Below, one piece after another: positions 1-6,542 of a DNA stretch of 7,687 nucleotides. The stretch is from Mageeibacillus sp. UBA1255. GTDB lineage: Bacteria; Bacillota; Clostridia; UBA1212; UBA1255. The position numbers and the translations under genes were made by a program. A model generated the notes under the pieces. It saw only the letters and a program-made list of their open reading frames with translations. It searched no databases and was not told the DNA's origin. Within the stretch, counting starts at the first letter, position 1. Each line of letters starts with the position of its first letter. The stretch lies in contig DBVV01000139.1 in assembly GCA_002308795.1 (NCBI GenBank), positions 296-7,982 on the forward strand, written 5' to 3'.

Positions 1-89
1 TTTCACGGAAACAGGAAAAGAGCCTGAAAGATATGATCAGCCGCGATTTCGGGAGCGGAGTCTGGAGCGGAGTCTGGCTCAGGAATATG
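1..89. other. Upstream flank, no gene identified
   Basis: Two plus-strand frames are open from the window edge, one to a TAG at 110-112 and one to a TAA at 153-155. Either could be the tail of an upstream gene, but neither translation has recognisable features and both run into the rhaA promoter. The stretch holds a perfect 12-bp tandem duplication, GGAGCGGAGTCT, at 52-63 and 64-75. No gene is called here. Confidence 0.4.
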
Positions 90-118
90 TTGCACCGTAC
101 TGCCTTTTATAGTATAAT
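90..118 (+). promoter_or_regulatory. Sigma-70/SigA-type promoter of rhaA
   Basis: The -35 hexamer TTGCAC (90-95) and a perfect -10 TATAAT (113-118) are separated by exactly 17 bases. Transcription should start near 125, giving a leader of about 109 bases before rhaA. A second TATAAT at 122-127 lacks a well-placed -35. I saw no convincing catabolite-repression (cre-like) site. The rhaA Shine-Dalgarno AAAGGAG lies at 219-225. Confidence 0.75.
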
Positions 119-233
119 ATATATAATCAGACAAATAGGCCGCGCCGCCGGATAAACGTAGCCGTGCAAAGCGTCCCGGAGGTCTCGAAAACAGAATAAC
201 AGAGTATGAATCAATGATAAAGGAGCAAATGTT

Positions 234-1487
234 ATGAACAAAAGGTACGAATCAGCAAAAAAGATTTTTGCCGGATACGGCATTGACACTGACGCCGCTA
301 TCGAGAAACTTAAGGACATACCTGTAGCACTTCACTGCTGGCAGGGAGACGACGTCATCGGTTTTGACCACGACGGACCTCTTACGGGCGGCATCCAGAC
401 CACCGGTAACTATCCGGGAAAAGCACGCAACCCCAAAGAACTAATGGCAGACATGGAGAAAGTTATTGCCCTCTGCCCCGGAAAGATCAAATTAAACGTA
501 CATGCCTGCTACGCCATCTTCAAAAAAGGCGAATATGTTGACCGCGATAAGATCGAGCCGAAGCACTTCAAAAAGTGGGTGGATCTGGCTAAAAAATACA
601 ACACCGGTATCGACTTCAACCCCACGTTCTTCTCTCATCCGAAGGTAAAAGACGGTCTCACCCTTACCAGCCCCGATGAAGAGACCCGTAAATTCTGGAT
701 CGAGCACGGAAAAGCATGCATCCGCATCGCTAACTACTTTGCAAAAGAGACAGGTTTCCCCTGCGTTATCAACTTCTGGATCGGCGACGGTTACAAAGAT
801 ATCCCTGCTGACCGCGTAGGTCCCAGAATGCGCTATATGGATTCTCTTGATCAGATCCTTTCCGAACCCTACGACAGAAAGATGGTCAAACCCTGCGTCG
901 AGTCTAAAGTTTTCGGTATCGGCGTTGAAGCGTACACCGCAGGTTCCGCTGAATTCACCCTCAGCTACGCTGCTACCCGCGAAGGCGTAATGCCGCTGAT
1001 GGACAACGGCCATTATCATCCCACTGAAGTGGTTTCCGATAAGATCCCCGCTCTCATGTGCTTCTACCCCGAGTTTGCGCTCCACATCACCCGCCCGATA
1101 CGCTGGGACTCCGACCACGTTGTCCTGCTGGACGATGAAACCAAGGAAATGGCGAAAGAGATCGTCAGAGGCGGCGGACTTGACCGCATTTACATGGCTC
1201 TCGACTATTTCGACGCCAGCATCAACCGTATCGCCGCCTGGACCACCGGCTTCAGAAGCTGGCAGAAAGCGCTGCTCATTGCTCTGTGCACTCCTCACGA
1301 GGCCCTCAAGGCTCTCCAGGATGCAGGAAATCTCACCGAACTCCTGGTCCGTCAGGAAGAGGTCAAGATGCTGCCCTTCGGCGATATCTGGAACGAGTAC
1401 TGCGAGCGCTGCGGCGTAGCAGCCGGTCCCGAGTGGTTCGACGAAGTAAAAGAATACGAAAAGACCGTTCTTTCTAAACGCGCATAA
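234..1487 (+). CDS. rhaA: L-rhamnose isomerase
   Basis: This cytoplasmic enzyme interconverts L-rhamnose and L-rhamnulose, the first step of rhamnose catabolism before RhaB and RhaD. The protein has 417 residues, the usual length for RhaA (about 420). Family signatures run throughout: CWQGDDVIGFD (35-45), GIQTTGNYPGKARN (53-66), DFNPTFFSHP (127-136), NFWIGDGYKDIPADR (180-194), the ESKVFGIGVEAY stretch (223-234), DNGHYHPTE (257-265) and RWDSDHVVLLDDE (290-302). Glu232, Asp257, His262, Asp292, Asp294 and His295 are plausible metal and catalytic residues of the xylose-isomerase-like barrel. The ATG at 234 has AAAGGAG 8 bases upstream and a good promoter further up. Neither kinase (rhaB) nor aldolase (rhaD) is downstream, so other pathway genes must lie elsewhere or to the left. 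Identification is by recalled family similarity, and the whole length fits. Confidence 0.96.
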   Translation: MNKRYESAKKIFAGYGIDTDAAIEKLKDIPVALHCWQGDDVIGFDHDGPLTGGIQTTGNYPGKARNPKELMADMEKVIALCPGKIKLNVHACYAIFKKGEYVDRDKIEPKHFKKWVDLAKKYNTGIDFNPTFFSHPKVKDGLTLTSPDEETRKFWIEHGKACIRIANYFAKETGFPCVINFWIGDGYKDIPADRVGPRMRYMDSLDQILSEPYDRKMVKPCVESKVFGIGVEAYTAGSAEFTLSYAATREGVMPLMDNGHYHPTEVVSDKIPALMCFYPEFALHITRPIRWDSDHVVLLDDETKEMAKEIVRGGGLDRIYMALDYFDASINRIAAWTTGFRSWQKALLIALCTPHEALKALQDAGNLTELLVRQEEVKMLPFGDIWNEYCERCGVAAGPEWFDEVKEYEKTVLSKRA

Positions 1488-1523
1488 GCATAAGCTTAGG
1501 CACAATAGCGAGGCGTAAGTCAC

Positions 1524-1557
1524 GGAACGGCAGCTTACTCTGCCGTTCCTTTGCTTT
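1524..1557 (+). terminator. Hairpin between rhaA and asnA
   Basis: GGAACGGCAG (1524-1533) pairs perfectly with CTGCCGTTCC (1540-1549) across a 6-base loop. It is followed by the interrupted T-tract TTTGCTTT. The shape is that of a Rho-independent terminator with an imperfect U-run. It ends only 24 bases before the asnA start and I find no promoter after it. It may therefore be a partial terminator or attenuator, or a stabilising 3' end for rhaA mRNA. Confidence 0.7.
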
Positions 1558-1581
1558 CCGGGCATTTCACAGGAGGTCAAT

Positions 1582-2589
1582 ATGAACAGCCTGATCATTC
1601 CAAAAGGGTACAGACCCATTCTCGACGCGTACGATACCCAAAGGGCGATCGCACATATCAAAGCTACGTTTCAGGAGGAGTTTTCATCTGCCCTTAATTT
1701 AAAGCGCGTTTCCGCTCCCCTTTTTGTTACCGAGGGTTCCGGACTTAACGATAACCTCAACGGTTACGAAAGACCGGTCTCGTTCGACGTTCCGGCCATC
1801 GGTACGGATGCGCAGGTCGTTCATTCACTGGCCAAATGGAAAAGGCTCGCGCTAAAACGGTACCACTTCACCGTTGGCAGCGGCCTGTACACCGATATGA
1901 ACGCCATACGCCGCGACGAAGAACTTGACAACACCCATTCCATATACGTTGACCAGTGGGACTGGGAAAAAGTCATCACCGCCGAAAACCGCAACCTCGA
2001 TTACCTCAAACTGATCGTGCGTGCGATCGTAAGGGCGATCTGCAATACAAACGACAGGCTCCGCGTGCGATACCCGCAGCTTCGCGCAGAACTGAGCCCG
2101 GACGTTTCATTCATAACTTCCCAGGAGCTCGAGGATATGTATCCCGGCATGACTTCCAAGGAGCGCGAGAACGAATATCTCCGTCAGCATAAAACGGCAT
2201 GCATAATGCAGATCGGCGGTAAACTGCGTTCCGGAAAACCTCACGACGGAAGAGCTCCCGACTACGATGACTGGGATCTCAACTGTGATATCTTTTTCTG
2301 GAATGACGTGCTCGGCGCCGCGCTGGAGATATCGTCAATGGGTATCCGTGTAGACCCGTCTTCGCTTGACCGCCAGCTGACGTTAGCCGGATGCGACGAG
2401 CGCCGCAAACTGCCTTTCCACAAAATGCTGCTCGAAGGAGAATTGCCGCTCACGATCGGAGGCGGTATCGGTCAATCACGTCTCTGTATGCTTATGATGA
2501 GCTGCGCCCACATCGGAGAAGTCCAGTCAAGCATCTGGGACAATACCACCGTTTCTGCCTGTGAGGCTGCCGGTATCCCTCTCCTTTGA
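1582..2589 (+). CDS. asnA: Aspartate-ammonia ligase (asparagine synthetase A)
   Basis: AsnA makes L-asparagine from L-aspartate and ammonia, with ATP converted to AMP and PPi. It is a cytoplasmic homodimer with a class II aminoacyl-tRNA-synthetase-like fold. The 335-residue product matches the family length (about 330). Visible signatures are the SAPLFVTEGSGLNDNLNG block (44-61), AKWKRLALKRY (84-94), TDMNAIRRDEELDNTHS (104-120), DQWDWEKVI (124-132), HDGRAPDYDDW (221-231), SSMGIRVD (251-258) and the glycine-rich GGGIGQSRL (293-301). After DYDDW it reads LNCDI (233-237), where E. coli AsnA as I recall it has LNGDI, a minor variation. The ATG has AGGAGG at 1571-1576, a close but functional spacing of 5 bases. 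The gene lies 94 bases after rhaA with an intervening hairpin and no visible promoter. No T-box leader fits in the gap, although asnA is a T-box target in some Firmicutes. Confidence 0.96.
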   Translation: MNSLIIPKGYRPILDAYDTQRAIAHIKATFQEEFSSALNLKRVSAPLFVTEGSGLNDNLNGYERPVSFDVPAIGTDAQVVHSLAKWKRLALKRYHFTVGSGLYTDMNAIRRDEELDNTHSIYVDQWDWEKVITAENRNLDYLKLIVRAIVRAICNTNDRLRVRYPQLRAELSPDVSFITSQELEDMYPGMTSKERENEYLRQHKTACIMQIGGKLRSGKPHDGRAPDYDDWDLNCDIFFWNDVLGAALEISSMGIRVDPSSLDRQLTLAGCDERRKLPFHKMLLEGELPLTIGGGIGQSRLCMLMMSCAHIGEVQSSIWDNTTVSACEAAGIPLL

Positions 2590-2618
2590 TAGCATAAACG
2601 TCACTCAGATATCCTTTT

Positions 2619-2668
2619 AAAATTGCTAAAAGCAGTGTGCCTAAAAACTGTTTGAAGCAATTTTTTTT
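2619..2668 (+). terminator. Rho-independent terminator after asnA
   Basis: AAAATTGCT (2619-2627) pairs with AGCAATTTT (2656-2664). An inner stem of AAA-G-CAGT (2629-2636, one bulged G) pairs with ACTGTTT (2647-2653). The hairpin is followed by an uninterrupted run of eight T (2661-2668), part of which can also pair with the 5' A-run. It separates asnA from the next promoter. An alternative small hairpin, AAGCAA/TTGCTT (2655-2672), overlaps its 3' half. Confidence 0.8.
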
Positions 2669-2688
2669 GCTTTCCCGGCTTTTTTTGC

Positions 2689-2717
2689 TTGATTTTGCTT
2701 TTTAATGGGTATATAAT
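2689..2717 (+). promoter_or_regulatory. Promoter of the AraC-family regulator gene
   Basis: The -35 TTGATT (2689-2694) and -10 TATAAT (2712-2717) are separated by 17 bases in a very T-rich tract, 20 bases after the asnA terminator. The predicted start near 2724 lies downstream of a possible in-frame ATG at 2689. This supports the ATG at 2749, which has GGAGG at 2737-2741 with 7-base spacing. Confidence 0.75.
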
Positions 2718-2748
2718 CCATCTATTCCCGTTATTTGGAGGCGCCTTT

Positions 2749-3618
2749 ATGGCTGAGGAATTTACAAAAAGCATTAAAAATATATCGGGTATCACGTCGC
2801 ATTACGGCTTCAAAAGCACCTCTGCGTCCGGCGTACATTTCACGCTCGGTGCTGAAACGGTGATAATCCATTCAACGTGTTCCGAACTGTTCGTTATGAT
2901 AAAAGACACGTGCGTAAAGGTGCATCGCGGAGAATTTCTGCTGATCGATCCTTTCACACCGTATTCGGTTATCTACAATCCCGAGGCGGAGGAGCAAACG
3001 TACGAACAGCTCTCGTTCAGAGCGACTACCGATCAATGGAATAAAACTTCGTGCTTTTTCTTTGCAAAGGGCATTTTTAAACTCGCGCCGCAGGATCCCG
3101 AATACGCAGATTTCTGCCTGGCATACGCTAACGTGATCGAAGTCATCTCTCGTTTCCCTAAAGATAATTCCCGACCTCCTTTTACCGAACTCCTGAAACT
3201 TCACGGACTCACAGAGATGCTTGCCGCTATGATGATATCTGATCTGGGCTGGCAAGAGATCCCCTCGCCCGGTTTCGAAGCGTGGGACACGTATGAACCT
3301 GCCATTTCGTTCGTAACAGAAAATCTCGGCAGCGATATTTCGCTCGACGATATTTCCGTAAGATCCGGCCTTTCGACGTTCTATTTTTCACACAAATATA
3401 AAGAGATATTCGGAAACACTGTGATGCGCGACGTTAACAGATTGAAATTGTATAAATCGGTGGCAATGCTCATCCAGAGTACCGACAGCATCTCAGAGAT
3501 CGCCTCCGCCTGCGGTTTCAGTTCGGTGGCAACGTATTGCAGCGTTTTCAAGAAATTTTATACTTTTTCTCCTCTTGCGATGCGCCGCAAGAAGACGATA
3601 TTGAGAAACGTCCAGTAA
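2749..3618 (+). CDS. AraC-family transcriptional regulator
   Basis: This 289-residue DNA-binding protein has the two-part layout of AraC/XylS sugar-type regulators. The N-terminal half (about 25-110) looks like a cupin-type sensor barrel; the HRGEFLLIDPFTPYSVIYNP stretch (59-78) fits its usual motif. The C-terminal domain (about 190-285) has two helix-turn-helices: one at about 207-229 (SLDDISVRSGLSTFYFSHKY onward) and a second at about 256-280, containing the signature block SISEIASACGFSSVATYCSVFKKFYTFSP in two parts (257-271 and 272-284). Such proteins usually sense a small molecule and activate nearby genes. No ligand or target is evident; rhaA upstream is a candidate only by proximity. 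The start was chosen at 2749 because the promoter would begin transcription after the earlier in-frame ATG (2689) and a good Shine-Dalgarno precedes 2749. The gene is monocistronic and convergent with acpS. Confidence 0.92.
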   Translation: MAEEFTKSIKNISGITSHYGFKSTSASGVHFTLGAETVIIHSTCSELFVMIKDTCVKVHRGEFLLIDPFTPYSVIYNPEAEEQTYEQLSFRATTDQWNKTSCFFFAKGIFKLAPQDPEYADFCLAYANVIEVISRFPKDNSRPPFTELLKLHGLTEMLAAMMISDLGWQEIPSPGFEAWDTYEPAISFVTENLGSDISLDDISVRSGLSTFYFSHKYKEIFGNTVMRDVNRLKLYKSVAMLIQSTDSISEIASACGFSSVATYCSVFKKFYTFSPLAMRRKKTILRNVQ

Positions 3619-3626
3619 CAGGAACA

Positions 3627-3648
3627 GACCGGCGTGAAACACCCGGTC
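3627..3648. terminator. Hairpin between convergent araC-type gene and acpS
   Basis: GACCGG (3627-3632) pairs with CCGGTC (3643-3648), with GTG/CAC (3634-3636 and 3640-3642) stacked inside after a single bulged base and an AAA loop. It sits in the 49-base gap between convergent genes, so it could act on both strands. The downstream T-tract is poor on either side. It is a possible bidirectional terminator rather than a firm one. Confidence 0.4.
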
Positions 3649-3667
3649 CGGCCCGAAACAGATCAGA

Positions 3668-4042
3668 TCAGCCTATAATAACAGTTGCAACAGCGAGTTT
3701 GGCGGTATGTGAAAGACTTACGTCTACAGACATACCGCTGAACGTTTTATTGAAGTATTCAAGCGTTTCGCCGCTCAGGATCAGGACCGGTTTTCCGCTT
3801 TCGAGATTGCGGACCTCGATCTCCGTCAGGTGCGCGTTCTCCCCTATACCGGTGCCCATCGCTTTTGAAAAAGCTTCTTTTGCGGCGAACCTGGCGGCAA
3901 GGCTCTCGTATTTGAACCTTGTCTTCCCGCGGCAGTATTCTATTTCAAACGGAGTAAAAACGCGCTCTAAAAAAGGCTGCCCGGTACGGTCTACCGCAGT
4001 CTTTACTCTGCCGATCTCGACAATGTCTGTACCTATTTTCAA
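3668..4042 (-). CDS. acpS: Holo-[acyl-carrier-protein] synthase
   Basis: AcpS transfers 4'-phosphopantetheine from coenzyme A to a serine of acyl carrier protein, converting it to the active form for fatty acid synthesis. It is a small cytoplasmic, Mg-dependent, usually trimeric enzyme. The 124-residue product is full length. It shows the N-terminal GTDIVEI motif (4-10) with metal ligand Asp6, the RFAAKEAFSKAMGTG helix (51-65) with Glu56 and Lys60, and the C-terminal VSLSHT strand (108-113). The start is TTG: GGAGG at 4050-4054 lies 7 bases upstream, and the MKIGTDIVEI reading begins exactly there. A TTG start suggests modest translation. It is the last gene of the cdaA-cdaR operon, 66 bases after cdaR, with no terminator in between that I can see. 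Confidence 0.94.
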   Translation of the reverse strand: MKIGTDIVEIGRVKTAVDRTGQPFLERVFTPFEIEYCRGKTRFKYESLAARFAAKEAFSKAMGTGIGENAHLTEIEVRNLESGKPVLILSGETLEYFNKTFSGMSVDVSLSHTAKLAVATVIIG

Positions 4043-4087
4043 GGGTATGCCTCCGAATCAAATACGTATTTGAGGCTGAAATGCCTC
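4043..4087 (-). promoter_or_regulatory. Structured leader and ribosome binding site of acpS
   Basis: On the minus strand this gap holds GAGGC (4087-4083), GCCTC (4076-4072) and the GAGGC within the Shine-Dalgarno (4053-4049). The middle segment can pair with either flank. Between them lies a perfect 16-bp palindrome, TCAAATACGTATTTGA (4058-4073). Pairing of the middle and last segments would mask the ribosome binding site; pairing of the first two would free it. The stems are short, so regulation is only a possibility. Confidence 0.35.
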
Positions 4088-4108
4088 GCTGAAAGCCGCT
4101 CTGCGATC

Positions 4109-5563
4109 TTATTCTCCGTCGGGAGCAGGTCCGGGCTCATCAGTATTATCCGGCTCGTACGGAGTAGGAGAAGCTGTCGCTTCCGGCTCTTCTGTCGGAG
4201 GAGCCGTAGGTGAAGGCGTCTCGGTAGGTACCGTCGTTGGAGTCGGAGTAGGGACCTCGGTCGGAGTAGGCGTGGGGACCTGCGTCGGAGTGGGTGTAGG
4301 GGCAGGAGTAGGTGTGGTCACTACTTTACGCGAAATAGTTACGGTAAATACATACTCGCCTACTACGGTGTATTTGTAAGTATCGAGAGCCCCGAACGTG
4401 AGCGGGATATTGTAAACGCCGACGGTGCGGTTCTCAAGATCCAGCGTAGGAACAGCCGAAGCAAGAAGGAACTGATCCATATCTTCCCTGCGTCCCTTAA
4501 CTGATATCCTGTAGCTCTCAGGAGAGATCGAATAATCATAATCCGCATTGTTCCTGCCCGGGATCGTGAGGTTGGACAACGTAACGGTATACGTCCTCGT
4601 TTCCATTGACCCAACGAGCGCCGTTACCGTGACCGACTGATCTCCAAGAGCCGTAACGCCTGCCGGAAGATATTCGGAAAGCGAAAAAGTACGCTCGACG
4701 TTGCCCTTCGCCCCGCTGAGATCTATTGTCCCGAGGTCAATAAACGACATGTCTCTTAGTGTCTGCGGATTTCCCTGCACGAGTATGCTGTCCGCCGACA
4801 TTTTTAATCCGTCGAAGTAAAACCCTTCTTCCGGCTCTTCGCGCGTGTTTACGGCAAGATAGATCCTTTTCCCGACCTGTATCTCGACGGTCACCTTCTC
4901 TTCGGCAAAACTGTGCGAAATATTCTCGCCCGTTACCGAAATAAATTTTCCGAGGAACGCCGCGTTTTTATTTGAATCGAGCGTTCCCTCTTCGATGCTG
5001 TCGCTAAGATCGATTCGGATATAGTCGCACGTGTCGATAAGCGATTTCATACCGGTTACGGGGATACTGCTTAGAGTAGGCGTGACCGAAACGTACTCGA
5101 ATCCGTCCTCGAGCAGTCTGGTATCATACACGAGGCGCACGTCAAGGTTTTTGGTCTCGGTTTTATCGTAATAAAAGTTGATCGATTTCGGGTAGTAATC
5201 CGTCACGGATACGCCCAGGCGCTCGCATTCAGGCCTTCCAACGGTAACCACCGTCTCGCCTGCTTCGGTGATCGTCTGCATATCGCACTTAACGGATATC
5301 TCCGAAACGTTCAGGTTGTTGAGCGTATCCTGCCTGCCGGACACGGTGACCGACGCAGTCTTCGGAAACGTAACGGTCATGTCTTTAAGGTCGAGAGAAG
5401 CGGGAGAATTTTCGTTCTCGAAAGTTATCGGGACCTCGAGCGTCCTGTTAACGATAGGGTTCGTGGAACCGAGCACGGCAAGCCATGCTGCAATACCGAG
5501 CAGTATCGAGAGAACGATAAGGGCGGTCTTGCTCTGAATAAATTTAACAAATTTATCTTTCAT
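4109..5563 (-). CDS. cdaR: YbbR-domain protein, CdaR-type regulator of diadenylate cyclase
   Basis: CdaR is a membrane-anchored extracytoplasmic protein that binds CdaA and modulates c-di-AMP synthesis. This 484-residue protein has a short basic N-terminus and one membrane segment (about 13-33). Four YbbR-type beta domains follow (about 40-132, 138-230, 234-318 and 322-410). Each holds the V-x-V-x-G then L/D-rich pattern, for example SVTVSGRQDTLNNL (71-84), ILVQGNPQTLRDMSF (260-274) and YRISVKGRREDMDQF (351-365). Residues about 416-484 form a Pro/Thr-rich, then acidic, tail with three 8-residue repeats (TPTPTQVP, TPTPTEVP, TPTPTTVP; 423-446). The ATG overlaps the cdaA stop as ATGA (5560-5563) with AAGGAGG upstream, so translation is probably coupled. 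The tail is outside the YbbR fold and may span cell wall. The symbol rests on domain content and position next to cdaA. Confidence 0.9.
   Translation of the reverse strand: MKDKFVKFIQSKTALIVLSILLGIAAWLAVLGSTNPIVNRTLEVPITFENENSPASLDLKDMTVTFPKTASVTVSGRQDTLNNLNVSEISVKCDMQTITEAGETVVTVGRPECERLGVSVTDYYPKSINFYYDKTETKNLDVRLVYDTRLLEDGFEYVSVTPTLSSIPVTGMKSLIDTCDYIRIDLSDSIEEGTLDSNKNAAFLGKFISVTGENISHSFAEEKVTVEIQVGKRIYLAVNTREEPEEGFYFDGLKMSADSILVQGNPQTLRDMSFIDLGTIDLSGAKGNVERTFSLSEYLPAGVTALGDQSVTVTALVGSMETRTYTVTLSNLTIPGRNNADYDYSISPESYRISVKGRREDMDQFLLASAVPTLDLENRTVGVYNIPLTFGALDTYKYTVVGEYVFTVTISRKVVTTPTPAPTPTPTQVPTPTPTEVPTPTPTTVPTETPSPTAPPTEEPEATASPTPYEPDNTDEPGPAPDGE
4226..4297 (-). repeat. Three 24-bp in-frame repeats in the cdaR tail
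   Basis: Three adjacent 24-bp units encode the 8-residue repeats TPTPTQVP, TPTPTEVP and TPTPTTVP. Codons vary between units, so this is an older or diverging duplication rather than a fresh slippage product. Copy number could vary between strains. The surrounding Pro/Thr-rich coding extends to roughly 4180-4315. Confidence 0.75.
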
Positions 5564-6504
5564 TGCCTGCCTCCCTCCTTACTGCCTGTCTTCTTTCTTC
5601 CGGACGAACGGTTCTCAGTAATGGTGCGGTTCGAATTCCCGGACCTGAGCTTTACTTTCCTGCCTTTATCGTCATCTTTATTATAAAGCGCTTCCTTTAA
5701 AAGCTGCACAAGTTTTTCTCGTGTGATGTTGCGCTGTATCTCGCCGCCTTCGGCATAGGAGATATACCCGGTCTCTTCGGAAACGATCGCCACCACGCAG
5801 TCCGAGCTTTCAGTCGCACCTATTCCGGCACGGTGACGCGTGCCCAGATCTTTATCGAGAGTATTGTTCGCCGAAAGAGGCAGATAGCAGGCCGCGGCAT
5901 GTATCGTATCATTTCTGATGATCACCGCGCCGTCGTGAAGAGGCGTGTTAGGGACAAAGATCAGGCGGAGCAGCTGCGCGGATACGGTAGCGTCAATGAC
6001 AGTGCCTGTCCTGATTATCTCGCCCAGATTAGTCGAACGTTCAAAAACTATCAGCGCACCGACGCGCTCTCTGCTCATGGCGCTGACGGCGTTCGCCACC
6101 TCGTTCACCATTGCGTCGATCTTTTCATTATTCGAATTGTTCTGTCCTGTGAAAATGCCGCGGAAATTGCTTTTTCCTATATTTTCCAGCCACCGCCTGA
6201 GTTCGGGCTGGAACATGATCACGATAAGCACCGGCAGCACGCTGACGAACGCCTTTATCACGTACGAAAGCGTATTGAGCCTCAGCAGCACCGCGATCAA
6301 CGCCGCTGCGATCAGCAGAAGGATTCCTTTTATAAGCTGGAACGCACGTGAATCTTTAATAGCGACAAGTATTTTATAGAACAGGAATGAAATGATAGCC
6401 ACGTCAATGACAGCCCTGAGTACATCCCAGAAGCTGTTGAATGACAGAAACTCCTTTATGTATATCATTATCTTGCTGAATCTGTCGCCTGCGGCCAACA
6501 ACAT
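5560..6504 (-). CDS. cdaA: Membrane-bound diadenylate cyclase
   Basis: CdaA condenses two ATP into c-di-AMP, which controls potassium and osmolyte transport and cell-wall homeostasis in Firmicutes. The 314-residue protein has three hydrophobic segments near the N-terminus (about 30-48, 58-76 and 80-97), then the FQPELRRWLENIG motif (98-110) and a linker. A DAC domain (about 125-272) carries the catalytic DGA (191-193, in TPLHDGAVII) and RHR (223-225, in LGTRHRAGIG) motifs. Both catalytic motifs are intact. The C-terminal tail (about 274-314) is rich in Lys, Arg, Ser and Asn. It makes the protein about 40 residues longer than B. subtilis CdaA (about 273). The ATG at 6504 has GGGAGAAG just upstream, which favours it over Met13. 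The gene follows a small membrane protein gene by 38 bases and overlaps cdaR by 4 bases. Confidence 0.95.
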   Translation of the reverse strand: MLLAAGDRFSKIMIYIKEFLSFNSFWDVLRAVIDVAIISFLFYKILVAIKDSRAFQLIKGILLLIAAALIAVLLRLNTLSYVIKAFVSVLPVLIVIMFQPELRRWLENIGKSNFRGIFTGQNNSNNEKIDAMVNEVANAVSAMSRERVGALIVFERSTNLGEIIRTGTVIDATVSAQLLRLIFVPNTPLHDGAVIIRNDTIHAAACYLPLSANNTLDKDLGTRHRAGIGATESSDCVVAIVSEETGYISYAEGGEIQRNITREKLVQLLKEALYNKDDDKGRKVKLRSGNSNRTITENRSSGRKKTGSKEGGRQ

Positions 6505-6542
6505 TTTTCTTCTCCCTGCTTATCTTTCGCTGCTTTTTCCGG

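Noticed and set aside
206..237. Two mini reading frames in the rhaA leader, one (214-237) with its stop overlapping the rhaA start as ATGA
   Set aside because: Neither has a Shine-Dalgarno, and the second runs through the rhaA ribosome binding site itself. Short chance frames of this kind are common.
1485..1498. Small hairpin TAAGC/GCTTA at the rhaA stop codon
   Set aside because: A 5-bp AT-rich stem is too weak to matter next to the 10-bp hairpin that follows.
1488..1581. T-box or other riboswitch controlling asnA
   Set aside because: The gap is 94 bases, too short for a T-box, and shows no conserved T-box sequence. Only the single hairpin is present.
492..1661. Long open frame on the minus strand opposite rhaA
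   Set aside because: It mirrors the strongly conserved rhaA coding frame, has no family features and overlaps the start of asnA. It is a codon-bias shadow.
3537..4073. Plus-strand frame of 178 residues spanning the end of the regulator gene and acpS
   Set aside because: It overlaps two clear genes, one on each strand, and has no family signature or ribosome binding site.
5833..6379. Plus-strand open frames opposite cdaA
   Set aside because: The minus strand encodes an intact diadenylate cyclase with both catalytic motifs, and the opposite frames show no recognisable protein.
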